Shown here in pieces: positions 13,294 through 26,142 of a stretch of DNA of 64,000 nucleotides. The DNA comes from Ulota crispa (lineage: Eukaryota; Streptophyta; Bryopsida; Orthotrichales; Orthotrichaceae), in the NCBI GenBank assembly GCA_963920765.1, contig OY987246.1, positions 17,542,868 to 17,606,867 on the forward strand. Reading direction: 5' to 3'. The notes beneath the pieces are model-generated. The model saw only the letters and a list, made by a program, of their open reading frames with translations. It was not told where the DNA came from and ran no database searches. The position numbers and the translations under genes are program-made. Position 1 is the stretch's first letter. Each line of letters opens with the position of its first letter.

Positions 13294-16200
13294 ATTAGTC
13301 CAAATCAAGGTTTAAAATGTGGCTTAGTTAGCAAAATTAGAACCAAACTTTGATTACAGCTGTAAATAATGTAAAAACTAGTGTTGGGTTTGAGCAATTT
13401 TTAGCACATTTAGCAGTATCTCATTAGCCACTTAAGCTGATTATGAAATTCATATTTGCAAGCATTGGTTCAAATATGTGCTAGTGGGAATTTTGGATAG
13501 TCAAGTGCCAATTTCTATATCAGTATAGGTATGTAAACAATTCTTGAGTTATAGCTACTTAGCCCCTTGAGGTCTAAGGGGTAATGTGTATTCTTAAAAA
13601 ATGTGGACCTATGATCATGTAATATGTTTCTAAAAGTATACCTTGCATGTGTTTTGAGCTGTGTCTTTCTTGCTTAATATTTGGTGCTTTTCACCCTCCC
13701 TTTCCCAATATTTTCTTCTCCCTTCCCTCTTTGTTGAGTATCAAATTTTGGATGACCAATAGACATCCATCTATAACAGAGAATTTTGAACTTATGGTGT
13801 TTAGAAAGAATGTTGATCTTATAATGTTGATACAGAATTTGAATTATAGCGTGACAAACCACCCATGCTTTTTGATATATGTTCAATACTTAGCTATTGA
13901 GTTTAATGCTCTTTGAACCCCTTTTAATTGTACTGAAATTCTCCAATGTGTGTTGCAAAGTGAATCATAAAAGGGAAGAATTAGCTTGTTCATCTTCACA
14001 CAAAAAGTTTTGGATTATAATAGTCATTGACCTATACATAGTGGTGAAAGGTACTTAGTTACTCCATGCAATGGAGAAGAGTGTTAGCTACGCCTTTGAT
14101 ATCTACTTTACATGCAAGAGTAGTGGTGTGGAAATTGATCCATGAGTCTATTACCAACAATGACACTCTTACAACTTTAGAGAAACTCTACAATGAGGCA
14201 TGATTGCCTCATTTTTGAGCCATGGAGGTTGGATTGTACCACTGTACCCTCCCTTTTCCATGCATTTCACTTAATAAACCACTTATGGCTGGTCCAAGAG
14301 CATAACCTGTACATGCCTACTTAGGCCTTCATCTCCCTATATCCATAGAGTTGACTCAACCGTTGCACTTGCCAATATATATTGATCAATTGATGTTGCA
14401 ATGATTAACTTAAAACCTCTTTAGAAATTGATTCTAAATGGAATACTAGTGAGTTTGTCAAAACTCTAAAACTAAAGTCAAAATTTGATGATTTTTTGGA
14501 TTTTTTTGTTGCTGTATTGTATGAATTTAGTTGGAAAATTTTGTTTTTTGTATGCAAAAATGCATTATATATAGGGAATTGCTAAAGCCACACCCAAAAT
14601 TGTTGACGCCACACTCCTGTGAGGATGCAATTTGAAAATTTGATGCTATTTTTTTTATTCAAGTGGTCCTTCATTCACTCAATTATGGCATTACCACCTC
14701 CTTGAAAGAAAGAAGAACTAATGCAAAAAAATTGAACTCTTACTGCACCATTGCTATTTTTTTTTATGTGTTTTTGCATTAAGTATTATAGAAGTCCTAC
14801 TATTTTAGTTTCAATTTCAAGCATCTCCAATTTTATGAATATTGCCTTAGAATGATAGAGATGAAAAACAAATCTTTTGATTTAAATCAAAAAATTAGCA
14901 TTAGATTCTCATATTTCATACTCAAAGTGCACCTTGGAGTGTGGCGTTAGCAATTTTGGGTGTGGCTTTAGTAGTTCCATGGGGAAATTGCAATTAGAGG
15001 CACAATTTCAAGACCCCCTTACTAAGGCTTGATTTGGAGAGGCCTCTTAGTTTTTTGGAAGTCGACTTTGATATATCTAATGAACTAATGTTGAAACCTA
15101 AATTTTACAAGAATTTACAAAAAAAACCGAAATTGTGCCCTATTTGTATTTATTTTGAAACCGCGCCACCAATTGTTATATTATTCAATTTTGTGCCCCT
15201 ATTTATAATTTCCTCCTATATAAATACTTATTAATATTACAACTATTTTCATCAATAGTTTTTACAATGAACAATTTTTAATGGGCATGGCAACAACAAT
15301 TACATTGTAAAGAGGCAAACTAGCAACATCTAGGCCATGAAACCCTAATATTTAGAGAGTTACATGTGCTTGCAAGTGGTCAAGTGACAAGTGAGATAAC
15401 ATGCAACAAGTCATAAGGTTACTTTTCAAGATATGGCAACCAAAATGCACTATTGAGTGTAACTTCATAGGAGGTTGCCTTGTATTCTACAAGTTAAAGC
15501 ACCTTCAATGCAGGCACCAAATGCACACACAAAATAAAGTGAGTGTCATGTTAAAATAATTGTTTGGAAATTTGCCTGTTGATTAAAATGCATTGTGTTT
15601 CAATGCAGGTGCAGTAAAAGGAAGCAAACATGAACTTTAATATGAACGAGCTATTCAAGGAAAATAAAATAAAAAGTATTGATTTTGAAGAAAATTAAAT
15701 TTGCTTTTTATACGAAATTGTGTTTTATGTTTGTCATAAATGGTTGAGGGAAGTGAGAAAACACAATATTTTCATACAAGGGAATATATATATATGTTTT
15801 TTGAAATCAAATTTTGTTGACTGGTTTTTTATGGAATTCCTGTTTGTATCAAACTTCAAGCTGAAGACGCGGCTGCTTTGTCACTGTAATTTAGCAAGTT
15901 ACACCACTTTGTTCAAGGAGAAATTATTTCCTTTGTGCATCTTGAATCCTTTTTTGTTGCCATGTGGTATTGGCAAAATCTTCTTGTGTAATATAAGGGG
16001 CTTAGAGAAATTGTGAGATACATTGTGTGGAAAAGAAACTTTAGATTGCAACGTACATTTATATCAAGAAAGTAACCATTAAAACTCAAGAGGGGATGTC
16101 TTTGTCCACTGGTCATCAAAAAATCACTTTATGTGACAAAAAAAAATCACTTTCATTTGAGTATTTCCTTTAAGTGACTATAGGTACATGGTGCATCATG
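13294..16200. other. Intergenic apart from one MITE
   Basis: AT-rich DNA downstream of the TIR gene. The only structured element seen is the MITE at 14574-14978. Confidence 0.6.
14574..14978. mobile_element. Second copy of the GGGAATTGCTAAAGCC MITE
   Basis: About 405 bp with ends GGGAATTGCTAAAGCCACAC and GTGTGGCTTTAGTAGTTCC. Internal blocks (tcaagtggtccttcattcac, cattaccacctccttgaaag) match the copy in the chorismate synthase intron. The right end is more diverged and no clear target duplication remains. Confidence 0.85.
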
Positions 16201-16649
16201 CAAGGTTGCTAAATGGTGAGCGGTGAGCGGTGAGTGGTGAGCGGTGAGCAATAAAAGAGACTTTTTAGAGTGTAGGAGGACAAATGAAATTTTTCGTAAC
16301 TTGAGATTGGATGTTTTGAAACAACAAAAAAAATCCCTAAAACAACACAATTTGTCTCTAAAGTGCAATAATCATTTGAAAGAGGGGAGGATGTGGATGA
16401 AATACATCAACAATATTCATTGGAGCCAATGAATGAAAATTAACACGGATGAAAAGTGGCGGTGTAAGGTGGATGAAAAAATCCGTGATGGTTGTTTAGC
16501 ATATTGAAATCAATGAACATTAAGCAAATTATATCCATAAAAGATCTACATTTTTATTGCCATGGGCAATGGGTGCAACCATTTTGTAGATCATGTATGG
16601 TACATTCAAGCAACTTTCCTCAATTATACATAAGTCTATCAATTTCTTC

Positions 16650-18002
16650 TTACCCCTAAAGGACCAGACCCCCTTTTTTAGACCCCCTTTTTAGACCCCC
16701 TTTTTTAGACCCCCTTTTTAGACCCCCTTTTTTAGACCCCCTTTTTAGACCCCCTTTTTTAGACCCCCTTTTTAGACCCCTTTTTTAGACCCCCTTTTTA
16801 GACCCCCTTTTTTAGACCCCCTTTTTAGACCCCCTTTTTTAGACCCCCTTTTTAGACCCCCTTTTTTAGACCCCCTTTTTAGACCCCCTTTTTTAGACCC
16901 CCTTTTTAGACCCCCTTTTTTAGACCCCCTTTTTAGACCCCCTTTTTTAGACCCCCTTTTTAGACCCCCTTTTTTAGACCCCCTTTTTAGACCCCCTTTT
17001 TTAGACCCCCTTTTTAGACCCCCTTTTTTAGACCCCCTTTTTAGACCCCCTTTTTTAGACCCCCTTTTTAGACCCCCTTTTTTAGACCCCCTTTTTAGAC
17101 CCCCTTTTTTAGCAACATAGCAATTTTGGGCAAGTACCTGTGATTGAAGCTTTTCATATTTTAGGCTGAAATTTTAATAGAATGTGGGAAGAAGGTCTAT
17201 CTATCATATGCACTAAATTTCATGACATCTGGAATTTTGAGTAAAAAGTTATAGCCTAATATGTTGTTTTTTATTTTTGTTGGATAGCCTGGGCAGATTT
17301 TTTAAAATCACTTTTTTGAAAAACAAAAATTTTGAATTGGTTTAGGAGATTTATGTGAATGCAAGAAGCTTTGAATCATTCCGTTTTGATCAACGAGATG
17401 AAAGTTATGAGGATTTTTTGTTTGCAAGTAGTTATGGGTTCCCTATTCTAAAATAAACTTTGAAGTCCTTTATTATACTCAATTTTCAACATTTTGGAAA
17501 AAAAACAAAACCAACGGATGTAGATTGTTTATTGCAACATTATGACCATTGGGATTGGCATTTTTCATTTCCATAGTTAAATTCTTAACAATTTAGTGTT
17601 TTGAATCATTCTCTACTTCTTTTTACTTACTAATTTTTTTTCCATATGTTATACAATTCCAAATGATTTGAAACGTTTTTGACATGTACTTTACTTAGGT
17701 GGAACAAGGAATTTAGAGAACTACCACCCACACATCCTTTTTTCCTTAGGAATTTCACCTTTTGAAGGGTAGCAGCCCGGTTTTTCACAAGACGTTTTTG
17801 AATATTCAAACCACTCTATCTTCCAATCCACGCGGTGGAAAATTCTAAAACTTTTTCTGCATCTTCTAGAACTATTCTTCTACAAGATCCTATGGTCACA
17901 TATGCATAAAAATGTTTTTGTTTTCAAATTTGATTAATGCTCTAAAAATGGCAGTTTTGGAGAGTTTTTGGTGAAAACTTTGCTTGGTCCTTTAGGGGTT
18001 AA
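16650..18002. mobile_element. TTAA-type inverted-repeat unit inside left arm
   Basis: The unit opens TTACCCCTAAAGGACCA and closes TGGTCCTTTAGGGGTTAA, so about 17 bp of the termini are complementary and the borders are TTAC/TTAA. It contains the minisatellite. The same unit is present in the opposite arm at 21585-22830. It probably inserted before the arms were duplicated. Confidence 0.6.
16667..17112 (+). repeat. 27-bp minisatellite, left fold-back arm
   Basis: GACCCCCTTTTTTA (14 bp) and GACCCCCTTTTTA (13 bp) alternate to make a 27-bp higher-order unit, about 16 copies, with one unit lacking a C. The array starts right after CCCCTAAAGGACCA. Confidence 0.97.
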
Positions 18003-18889
18003 TGACTCAACATGACTCATGCTGCCAAAGTAACAAGCGCACTTTGCTTTGGAAGAATCATTTTGTAAATCATGTACAGTACATTCAAGCATATGACTTG
18101 ATTATACATAAGTTTATTTATTTGCTTATTTATAAAGATTCAGTAGCCTAGTCTTGCCTAAATACCACATCCATGTTCTTTTGAAAGTAGAAAAATTTAT
18201 TGAGAGAAATTTTAATATTCCAACTAGCATATTATTCAGCATAAGTAATACTTGCTCCATATTGGAGATTTGAAGCAACTATTAGAAAGTGAAATTTAAA
18301 TGTTCTCAACAAAATAGTTTCTGGAGAAATTGAGGGTATGCATTAGAAAAAATTTGGGCCCTCAATAAGGCCCTAAGTTACCAAGCATGGGAACCTTGGG
18401 CACATTACACCAAACTTTGTACATGCGCAGTCTAACGTGGCACCATTGGTGCCACGTCAATTTATTAAATTTTAAAAAAATCATAAAAGTTCCTAATTTT
18501 TTTCTAAGATTTTTGTTTTATTTTTTTTAATTAATTTTTTTAGGCGACCAGCAAGGGTGGTTTGGGGCTGGTTCCCACATTGGGAATTTCTTTTATGAAG
18601 GCCTTACTGAGGGCTCCCATTTTTCCTAATGCTTAAGGGTGTGAAGGACTGGTTAGATCAAGTTCTTGCTTTGCACATTTGGAACTTGAGATCCTAAGGT
18701 CAAGTACAATGTTCAAATGTTAATAGAAGAAAAAATCAACACCTATTAGGGGTTAAGAAAGTGAGGGATATAACTCCTAAACGCCCTCAAAAAGGGCAAT
18801 TTGAATTCTAATTGCCACTCAATGGATGCACACTAAAGAAGTGAAATAGTATAAGAACTATCCTCAAATCTACACACTCAAATACTATT

Positions 18890-20797
18890 TGAGTTCCTTG
18901 GGGAGTGCACCCCCCATTTTATTTAAGAATACATGCAATCAAATGAAGTGTTATTTTAATTGCTTTGGTCCTAAATTTTTGACATGCCTTTAAAATAAAT
19001 AAGGATCATTGTAATGTGTATATGGTTTTTATTAATAACAAAGGGTATTTTATATTGATGAGTTTTATATATTTTTTAGTTCTACAATAGGGTTATTTGA
19101 TTAGAAACAAAATTCTAGGAATATAATAGGGTTTGATATAGGTTTAGTATTAATGAGGTAGGGTCCAGTATAGGTTTTAGTATTAAATGTATCCGTAGAA
19201 TCTAAAGCAGGTTTACAATGCGCCCTATACGCCAACTATCCTAGGGTTTACAATAGGTGGTGCTCTCTCTACACTATACGTGGGGATACAAGGGGAGGAT
19301 GAAAAGCAAAATTTGTGGTTTAGAATTATAGATGAAATTTAGTTTCAAGATGGTTTAGAGTATTATTTGTCTTTGCAAAAGGCTGGGTAGGGTTTCCTTA
19401 TCCTATTACTCTAGAGTACTAAAGGTTTTGTTGTTCGTCCAATACATGTCTTTATAATGAAAATAAGGTACCCTAAAATATCACAATTTATTTTTTATAA
19501 TGAAGCATAGGGTTCATTTAATCTTAAGGATTTAGAAATTTACCTAAACATAGCCCTATGACAATAATTGATTTTTACCTACATAGCCCCCTTCTAATAG
19601 GGCTTTGAATGCAGGGTACCCATGAAAACTTGGTATAGTGCACTCCCCAGGTTGAGTTTGTAGATTTGAGGATAGTTCTTATACTATTTCACTTCTTTAG
19701 TGTGCATCCATTGAGTGGCAATTAGAATTCAAATTGCCCTTTTNNNNNNNNNNNNNNNNNNNNNNNNNNNNNNNNNNNNNNNNNNNNNNNNNNNNNNNNN
19801 NNNNNNNNNNNNNNNNNNNNNNNNNNNNNNNNNNNNNNNNNNNNNNNNNNNNNNNNNNNNNNNNNNNNNNNNNNNNNNNNNNNNNNNNNNNNNNNNNNNN
19901 NNNNNNNNNNNNNNNNNNNNNNNNNNNNNNNNNNNNNNNNNNNTGAGTTCCTTGGGGAGTGCACCCCCCATTTTATTTAAGAATACATGCAATCAAATGA
20001 AGTGTTATTTTAATTGCTTTGGTCCTAAATTTTTGACATGCCTTTAAAATAAATAAGGATCATTGTAATGTGTATATGGTTTTTATTAATAACAAAGGGT
20101 ATTTTATATTGATGAGTTTTATATATTTTTTAGTTCTACAATAGGGTTATTTGATTAGAAACAAAATTCTAGGAATATAATAGGGTTTGATATAGGTTTA
20201 GTATTAATGAGGTAGGGTCCAGTATAGGTTTTAGTATTAAATGTATCCGTAGAATCTAAAGCAGGTTTACAATGCGCCCTATACGCCAACTATCCTAGGG
20301 TTTACAATAGGTGGTGCTCTCTCTACACTATACGTGGGGATACAAGGGGAGGATGAAAAGCAAAATTTGTGGTTTAGAATTATAGATGAAATTTAGTTTC
20401 AAGATGGTTTAGAGTATTATTTGTCTTTGCAAAAGGCTGGGTAGGGTTTCCTTATCCTATTACTCTAGAGTACTAAAGGTTTTGTTGTTCGTCCAATACA
20501 TGTCTTTATAATGAAAATAAGGTACCCTAAAATATCACAATTTATTTTTTATAATGAAGCATAGGGTTCATTTAATCTTAAGGATTTAGAAATTTACCTA
20601 AACATAGCCCTATGACAATAATTGATTTTTACCTACATAGCCCCCTTCTAATAGGGCTTTGAATGCAGGGTACCCATGAAAACTTGGTATAGTGCACTCC
20701 CCAGGTTGAGTTTGTAGATTTGAGGATAGTTCTTATACTATTTCACTTCTTTAGTGTGCATCCATTGAGTGGCAATTAGAATTCAAATTGCCCTTTT
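18890..20797 (+). repeat. Exact 854-bp direct duplication around the gap (loop of the fold-back)
   Basis: Copy one is 18890-19743 and copy two 19944-20797. Each begins TGAGTTCCTTGGGGAGTGCA and includes the start of the right arm. The loop is AT-rich, has no open frame, and its borders GGGGAGTGCAC and GTGCACTCCCC are themselves inverted. It resembles the unit at about 49485-50640. Confidence 0.9.
19744..19943. other. Assembly gap (200 N)
   Basis: Exactly 200 Ns interrupt the centre of the fold-back element. The 854 bases before the gap (18890-19743) recur after it (19944-20797) at a constant offset of 1054 with no indel, which suggests two contig ends that overlap but were not merged. Confidence 0.99.
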
Positions 20798-22477
20798 TGA
20801 GGGCGTTTAGGAGTTATATCCCTCACTTTCTTAACCCCTAATAGGTGTTGATTTTTTCTTCTATTAACATTTGAACATTGTACTTGACCTTAGGATCTCA
20901 AGTTCCAAATGTGCAAAGCAAGAACTTGATCTAACCAGTCCTTCACACCCTTAAGCATTAGGAAAAATGGGAGCCCTCAGTAAGGCCTTCATAAAAGAAA
21001 TTCCCAATGTGGGAACCAGCCCCAAACCACCCTTGCTGGTCGCCTAAAAAAATTAATTAAAAAAAATAAAACAAAAATCTTAGAAAAAAATTAGGAACTT
21101 TTATGATTTTTTTAAAATTTAATAAATTGACGTGGCACCAATGGTGCCACGTTAGACTGCGCATGTACAAAGTTTGGTGTAATGTGCCCAAGGTTCCCAT
21201 GCTTGGTAACTTAGGGCCTTATTGAGGGCCCAAATTTTTTCTAATGCATACCCTCAATTTCTCCAGAAACTATTTTGTTGAGAACATTTAAATTTCACTT
21301 TCTAATAGTTGCTTCAAATCTCCAATATGGAGCAAGTATTACTTATGCTGAATAATATGCTAGTTGGAATATTAAAATTTCTCTCAATAAATTTTTCTAC
21401 TTTCAAAAGAACATGGATGTGGTATTTAGGCAAGACTAGGCTACTGAATCTTTATAAATAAGCAAATAAATAAACTTATGTATAATCAAGTCATATGCTT
21501 GAATGTACTGTACATGATTTACAAAATGATTCTTCCAAAGCAAAGTGCGCTTGTTACTTTGGCAGCATGAGTCATGTTGAGTCATTAACCCCTAAAGGAC
21601 CAAGCAAAGTTTTCACCAAAAACTCTCCAAAACTGCCATTTTTAGAGCATTAATCAAATTTGAAAACAAAAACATTTTTATGCATATGTGACCATAGGAT
21701 CTTGTAGAAGAATAGTTCTAGAAGATGCAGAAAAAGTTTTAGAATTTTCCACCGCGTGGATTGGAAGATAGAGTGGTTTGAATATTCAAAAACGTCTTGT
21801 GAAAAACCGGGCTGCTACCCTTCAAAAGGTGAAATTCCTAAGGAAAAAAGGATGTGTGGGTGGTAGTTCTCTAAATTCCTTATTCCACCTAAGTAAAGTA
21901 CATGTCAAAAACGTTTCAAATCATTTGGAATTGTATAACATATGGAAAAAAAATTAGTAAGTAAAAAGAAGTAGAGAATGATTCAAAACACTAAATTGTT
22001 AAGAATTTAACTATGGAAATGAAAAATGCCAATCCCAATGGTCATAATGTTGCAATAAACAATCTACATCCGTTGGTTTTGTTTTTTTTCCAAAATGTTG
22101 AAAATTGAGTATAATAAAGGACTTCAAAGTTTATTTTAGAATAGGGAACCCATAACTACTTGCAAACAAAAAATCCTCATAACTTTCATCTCGTTGATCA
22201 AAACGGAATGATTCAAAGCTTCTTGCATTCACATAAATCTCCTAAACCAATTCAAAATTTTTGTTTTTCAAAAAAGTGATTTTAAAAAATATGCCCAGGC
22301 TATCCAACAAAAATAAAAAACAACATATTAGGCTATAACTTTTTACTCAAAATTCCAGATGTCATGAAATTTAGTGCATATGATAGATAGACCTTCTTCC
22401 CACATTCTATTAAAATTTCAGCCTAAAATATGAAAAGCTTCAATCACAGGTACTTGCCCAAAATTGCTATGTTGCTA

Positions 22478-22815
22478 AAAAAGGGGGTCTAAAAAGGGGG
22501 TCTAAAAAAGGGGGTCTAAAAAGGGGGTCTAAAAAAGGGGGTCTAAAAAGGGGGTCTAAAAAAGGGGGTCTAAAAAGGGGGTCTAAAAAAGGGGGTCTAA
22601 AAAGGGGGTCTAAAAAAGGGGGTCTAAAAAGGGGGTCTAAAAAAGGGGGTCTAAAAAGGGGGTCTAAAAAAGGGGGTCTAAAAAGGGGGTCTAAAAAAGG
22701 GGGTCTAAAAAGGGGGTCTAAAAAAGGGGGTCTAAAAAGGGGGTCTAAAAAAGGGGGTCTAAAAAGGGGGTCTAAAAAAGGGGGTCTAAAAAGGGGGTCT
22801 AAAAAAGGGGGTCTG
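22478..22815 (-). repeat. 27-bp minisatellite, right fold-back arm
   Basis: This is the inverted partner of the left-arm array with the same 14/13-bp alternation, but only about 12 units. The difference of roughly 110 bp in array length accounts for most of the length difference between the arms. Confidence 0.97.
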
Positions 22816-23324
22816 GTCCTTTAGGGGTAAGAAGAAATTGATAGACTTATGTATAATTGAGGAAAGTTGCTTGAATGTACCATACATGATCTACAAAATG
22901 GTTGCACCCATTGCCCATGGCAATAAAAATGTAGATCTTTTATGGATATAATTTGCTTAATGTTCATTGATTTCAATATGCTAAACAACCATCACGGATT
23001 TTTTCATCCACCTTACACCGCCACTTTTCATCCGTGTTAATTTTCATTCATTGGCTCCAATGAATATTGTTGATGTATTTCATCCACATCCTCCCCTCTT
23101 TCAAATGATTATTGCACTTTAGAGACAAATTGTGTTGTTTTAGGGATTTTTTTTGTTGTTTCAAAACATCCAATCTCAAGTTACGAAAAATTTCATTTGT
23201 CCTCCTACACTCTAAAAAGTCTCTTTTATTGCTCACCGCTCACCACTCACCGCTCACCGCTCACCACTCACCGCTTACCGCTCACCGCTCACCGCTCACA
23301 ATCTAGCGTCATTGGTGCATCATG

Positions 23325-23576
23325 GAAGGAAAAATCAATCTCACCTAATGCACTCATATTCTAGGTAACCCAAATTATGAGAAGATTCAGAGACACAATG
23401 TTAGGACCCATGCTATCTTTCTTGCAATTTTCAAGAGGTTAACTTGCACTATTGATTTTTGCAACTTTTGGAAACAATATTATTGGGTGGACACTCTTAC
23501 CACACTACTTTAGAGCACTATAAAGCTACTATAGAGGGGCGATCACAGTGACCAACCAAGCGTTCAAAGGTTATTA
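23325..23576 (+). repeat. Truncated family B element abutting the fold-back
   Basis: The interior matches family B and it ends AAGCGTTCAAAGGTTATTAA-like, but the other terminus is missing. The fold-back target site lies at its truncated edge. Confidence 0.55.
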
Positions 23577-26142
23577 AGTGTGTTTGTTTTGATTTAATAT
23601 TCTCAACTCCCAAGGCCAACATGTAACATTTATTTTAATTGAGCCCCTTCGCTAGAGTTGCATTAAAGATGCTCTTTGAGAGGTTTAGTCTACAGTTATA
23701 CATGTTGCTCACTAGAAATAATCCAGACGTAAGTTTACCGAGAAGTTTACTAGTGAATAGAAGGCTCATATTCATTTTTTCAAATCTTTTTTTTAAAATC
23801 AAATGGACTTTATGATGAAAAATCTACAAATTTTCACCTTGAAGAAACTGTAAGAATTTGGAAGTTAATCAGAGTAGGACAGTAGGTTGAACATGAATAT
23901 TTTGAATTTATATTTGGAATTAGAGACCCTTCACTAGTCTTTTCAAGATAGATTGGGTAAAAAGAAACAATTGCAATATATGGGTATATTTTGTTGCTTT
24001 TTATGTTAGTCAAAAAATGGAGTTTTTTCGCTTTGAAATTTGCATAATAGAAATGGGAGGATTGGAGGAAAGAGGAGATAATCCTTGTGAGTAATAAAAA
24101 ATCTCACCTTTGAATTGTTTCTAATGCATGGCATTCTTTACCCCTATTTTGTAGGTTCCATTTCAAAAACAAGACCCTAAATTTGGTGAGCATCAAAATT
24201 AAACACTAAATAAAGTTTTGAATGCTTTAAACAATTGGAAATCAGGATTAAGATTTATTTTTATTTATATATTTTTTGCAATTTTTGAGCAAAATCCCAT
24301 CTTCTTTGTACCAAAACTTTCAAAAAAGTGCTACCTTGCAAAAAAATTGAAATGGTTGTGAGATTTGAAAATTAGAGTCCATTGCCAGGTTTCAATTTTC
24401 AACTCTTAAGGTAGGAGCACCCATTACCAACATTGTACTTAATAGCATCACTCTCTACAAAGGTAGCCATTCTAGAACTTAAATCTAGGTACACCATTAA
24501 TAGTTTATCATCTTGGTCAACAACAATAAGTCATCTATGGTGTACGTAGATTTAAGTTCTAGAATGACTACCCTATGTAGAGAGTGACTCCATTAGGTAC
24601 AATGTTGGTAATGGGTGCTCCTACCTTATCAATCATTCAAAAATTTCAATGAAAAGTGGGACACATTGTGAGACATGTTTAGAATATTATAATTGGTTTA
24701 CATTGAGACAAGATCAAAGAACTACTTAAATGTTTAGAGTTGTGATTGGTTTGCAATTCAAAAGGTTAGGTTTTTTTAGAATTGCTTTCTTATAATAATC
24801 AAGGTCATCAAGATTTGGGACCAAATGTCATGGCATATTGGGCAGGGGCACCCTATGTATATTCTGAGTAATCCATGTGGCAAAGGGTTTTTTTGGGGGG
24901 GCTATTTATCTTGTAGGCAAGAATTAGAGGATCCATACAATTATTTATAATTGGCAAACGGCTTATTTGATGGAATTCTATCACTACTTATACTTTCCAT
25001 TTTAGTGTAATTTATTCTAGGCTATATTCTTTATAAAAAAAACCTAGAATTGAAAACAAGTTGAAAGGAGAAAGATTAGACAAAGAAGTATACAACCTTT
25101 TTTTTCCTAAAGCCTTGAAGCTACCCATTATATTTTGAAGAAATTGGGCATTTAATTGTCCAAAAACAAACAATGCATCTGACCTAACTATGCATCCAGC
25201 TTTACACATAGGTTATAGTAAATTCAGTCCAAAGGATGCAATATATGACACACTAAATTATATGTACAAAATACTAATGACCCACATTTGGAGGCTACCT
25301 AAATTACTTATAAATTATTTTTGGTTTTTAATGGCCTCCATCTTATTTATAAGTTTGTTATAACTATTACCCAAAATGAATAAAAGTCTATCTACATTAT
25401 GCCGCACGTTGATTCTAAAATGCAATAAGTTACCCCAAGATTGCATATAGTTTTAAAAATGGTTTCAAGTATTTATTACAACAATAATTATGCGGGGTAT
25501 TTTTTTCTTGTGCTAGAGGGTTTGAGGTCAAAAAATTAAGTCCACAATTACAATTTTGCAAGAGGAAAAAATTAGAAGGAGACCAAGTAGATCTGTTGAA
25601 ATTTCAATTGCGTCCTATGGTGTTAACTATTCCAAAACAATAGTTTTCACAACTAGGGTTTTGATATATTGAAATTTAACAGTAGCTCCGAAGCCACAAG
25701 ATTGACCTCTTGTTTCTCATAAGTTTCATGCTTGACTATGAGGTCATTTCAAATCCTGTCCATGAAAATGATCTTCAAATTTATGAAGTTAGATTTTTTG
25801 AAGTTGATTTGAAAAAAATTAAGCAAAGGAAGGCAAAGATTGTTGTAAAGAAGTCTTGAATCCTACTTAAAGCAATCTATAGTCCAAAGACAAAATACCT
25901 TCTTATGTTTTTCTACAAATACAAAATCCATTTGGAATATTTTATTATAGTTTCCAAGTTTTTTGAATCATTTTTCATACCACCATTTAGATGTAGATAT
26001 AATGGAATTGGTAAAGACCGTGGTGCATTAAAATTTACAAATCATTCATTTTGTTGATTCTTTTGAACTTGCAAGTGGTTGTTTTGTTATAGTCTTTGAC
26101 ACAAACCAGCCCTTTAACCGGATTTCACCAACAAATAACATA
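23577..26142. other. AT-rich intergenic, one hairpin MITE
   Basis: Apart from the 220-bp hairpin at 24406, nothing gene-like is seen. Open stretches are short and AT-rich. Confidence 0.55.
24406..24628. mobile_element. 220-bp hairpin MITE (GGTAGGAGCACCC ends)
   Basis: TAAGGTAGGAGCACCCATTA and TAATGGGTGCTCCTACCTTA form inverted ends. Pairing continues inward through ACATTGTAC, the CTCTCTACA and TTCTAGAACTTAAATCTA blocks, leaving a short loop. Confidence 0.85.

Larger units (their letters stand above)
16201..23314. mobile_element. Giant fold-back (long inverted repeat) element with 10-bp target duplication
   Basis: The left arm (16201 to about 18889) is the reverse complement of the right arm (about 20700 to 23314), with only rare single-base differences seen by eye. 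The outermost 23 bp of each end (CAAGGTTGCTAAATGG... and its partner) match at 18 positions and lead into GTGAGCGG-type short repeats. GTGCATCATG occurs directly outside both ends (16191-16200 and 23315-23324), a perfect 10-bp target-site duplication, the size range of Mutator-like insertions. No transposase is visible. Each arm carries a poly-(GACCCCCTTTTT) minisatellite and an inner unit bounded by TTAA-type ends. The centre is an AT-rich loop interrupted by a gap of Ns. The assembled length is about 7.1 kb, or about 6.06 kb if the loop duplication is an artefact. Confidence 0.88.

Noticed and set aside
16244..16432. 62-codon open frame present identically in both fold-back arms
   Set aside because: Duplicate presence reflects the inverted repeat. 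It is short, Lys/Asn-rich and unlike any known protein.
16667..17112. CRISPR-like array
   Set aside because: Units are contiguous with no unique spacers, in a plant nuclear context; it is a minisatellite.
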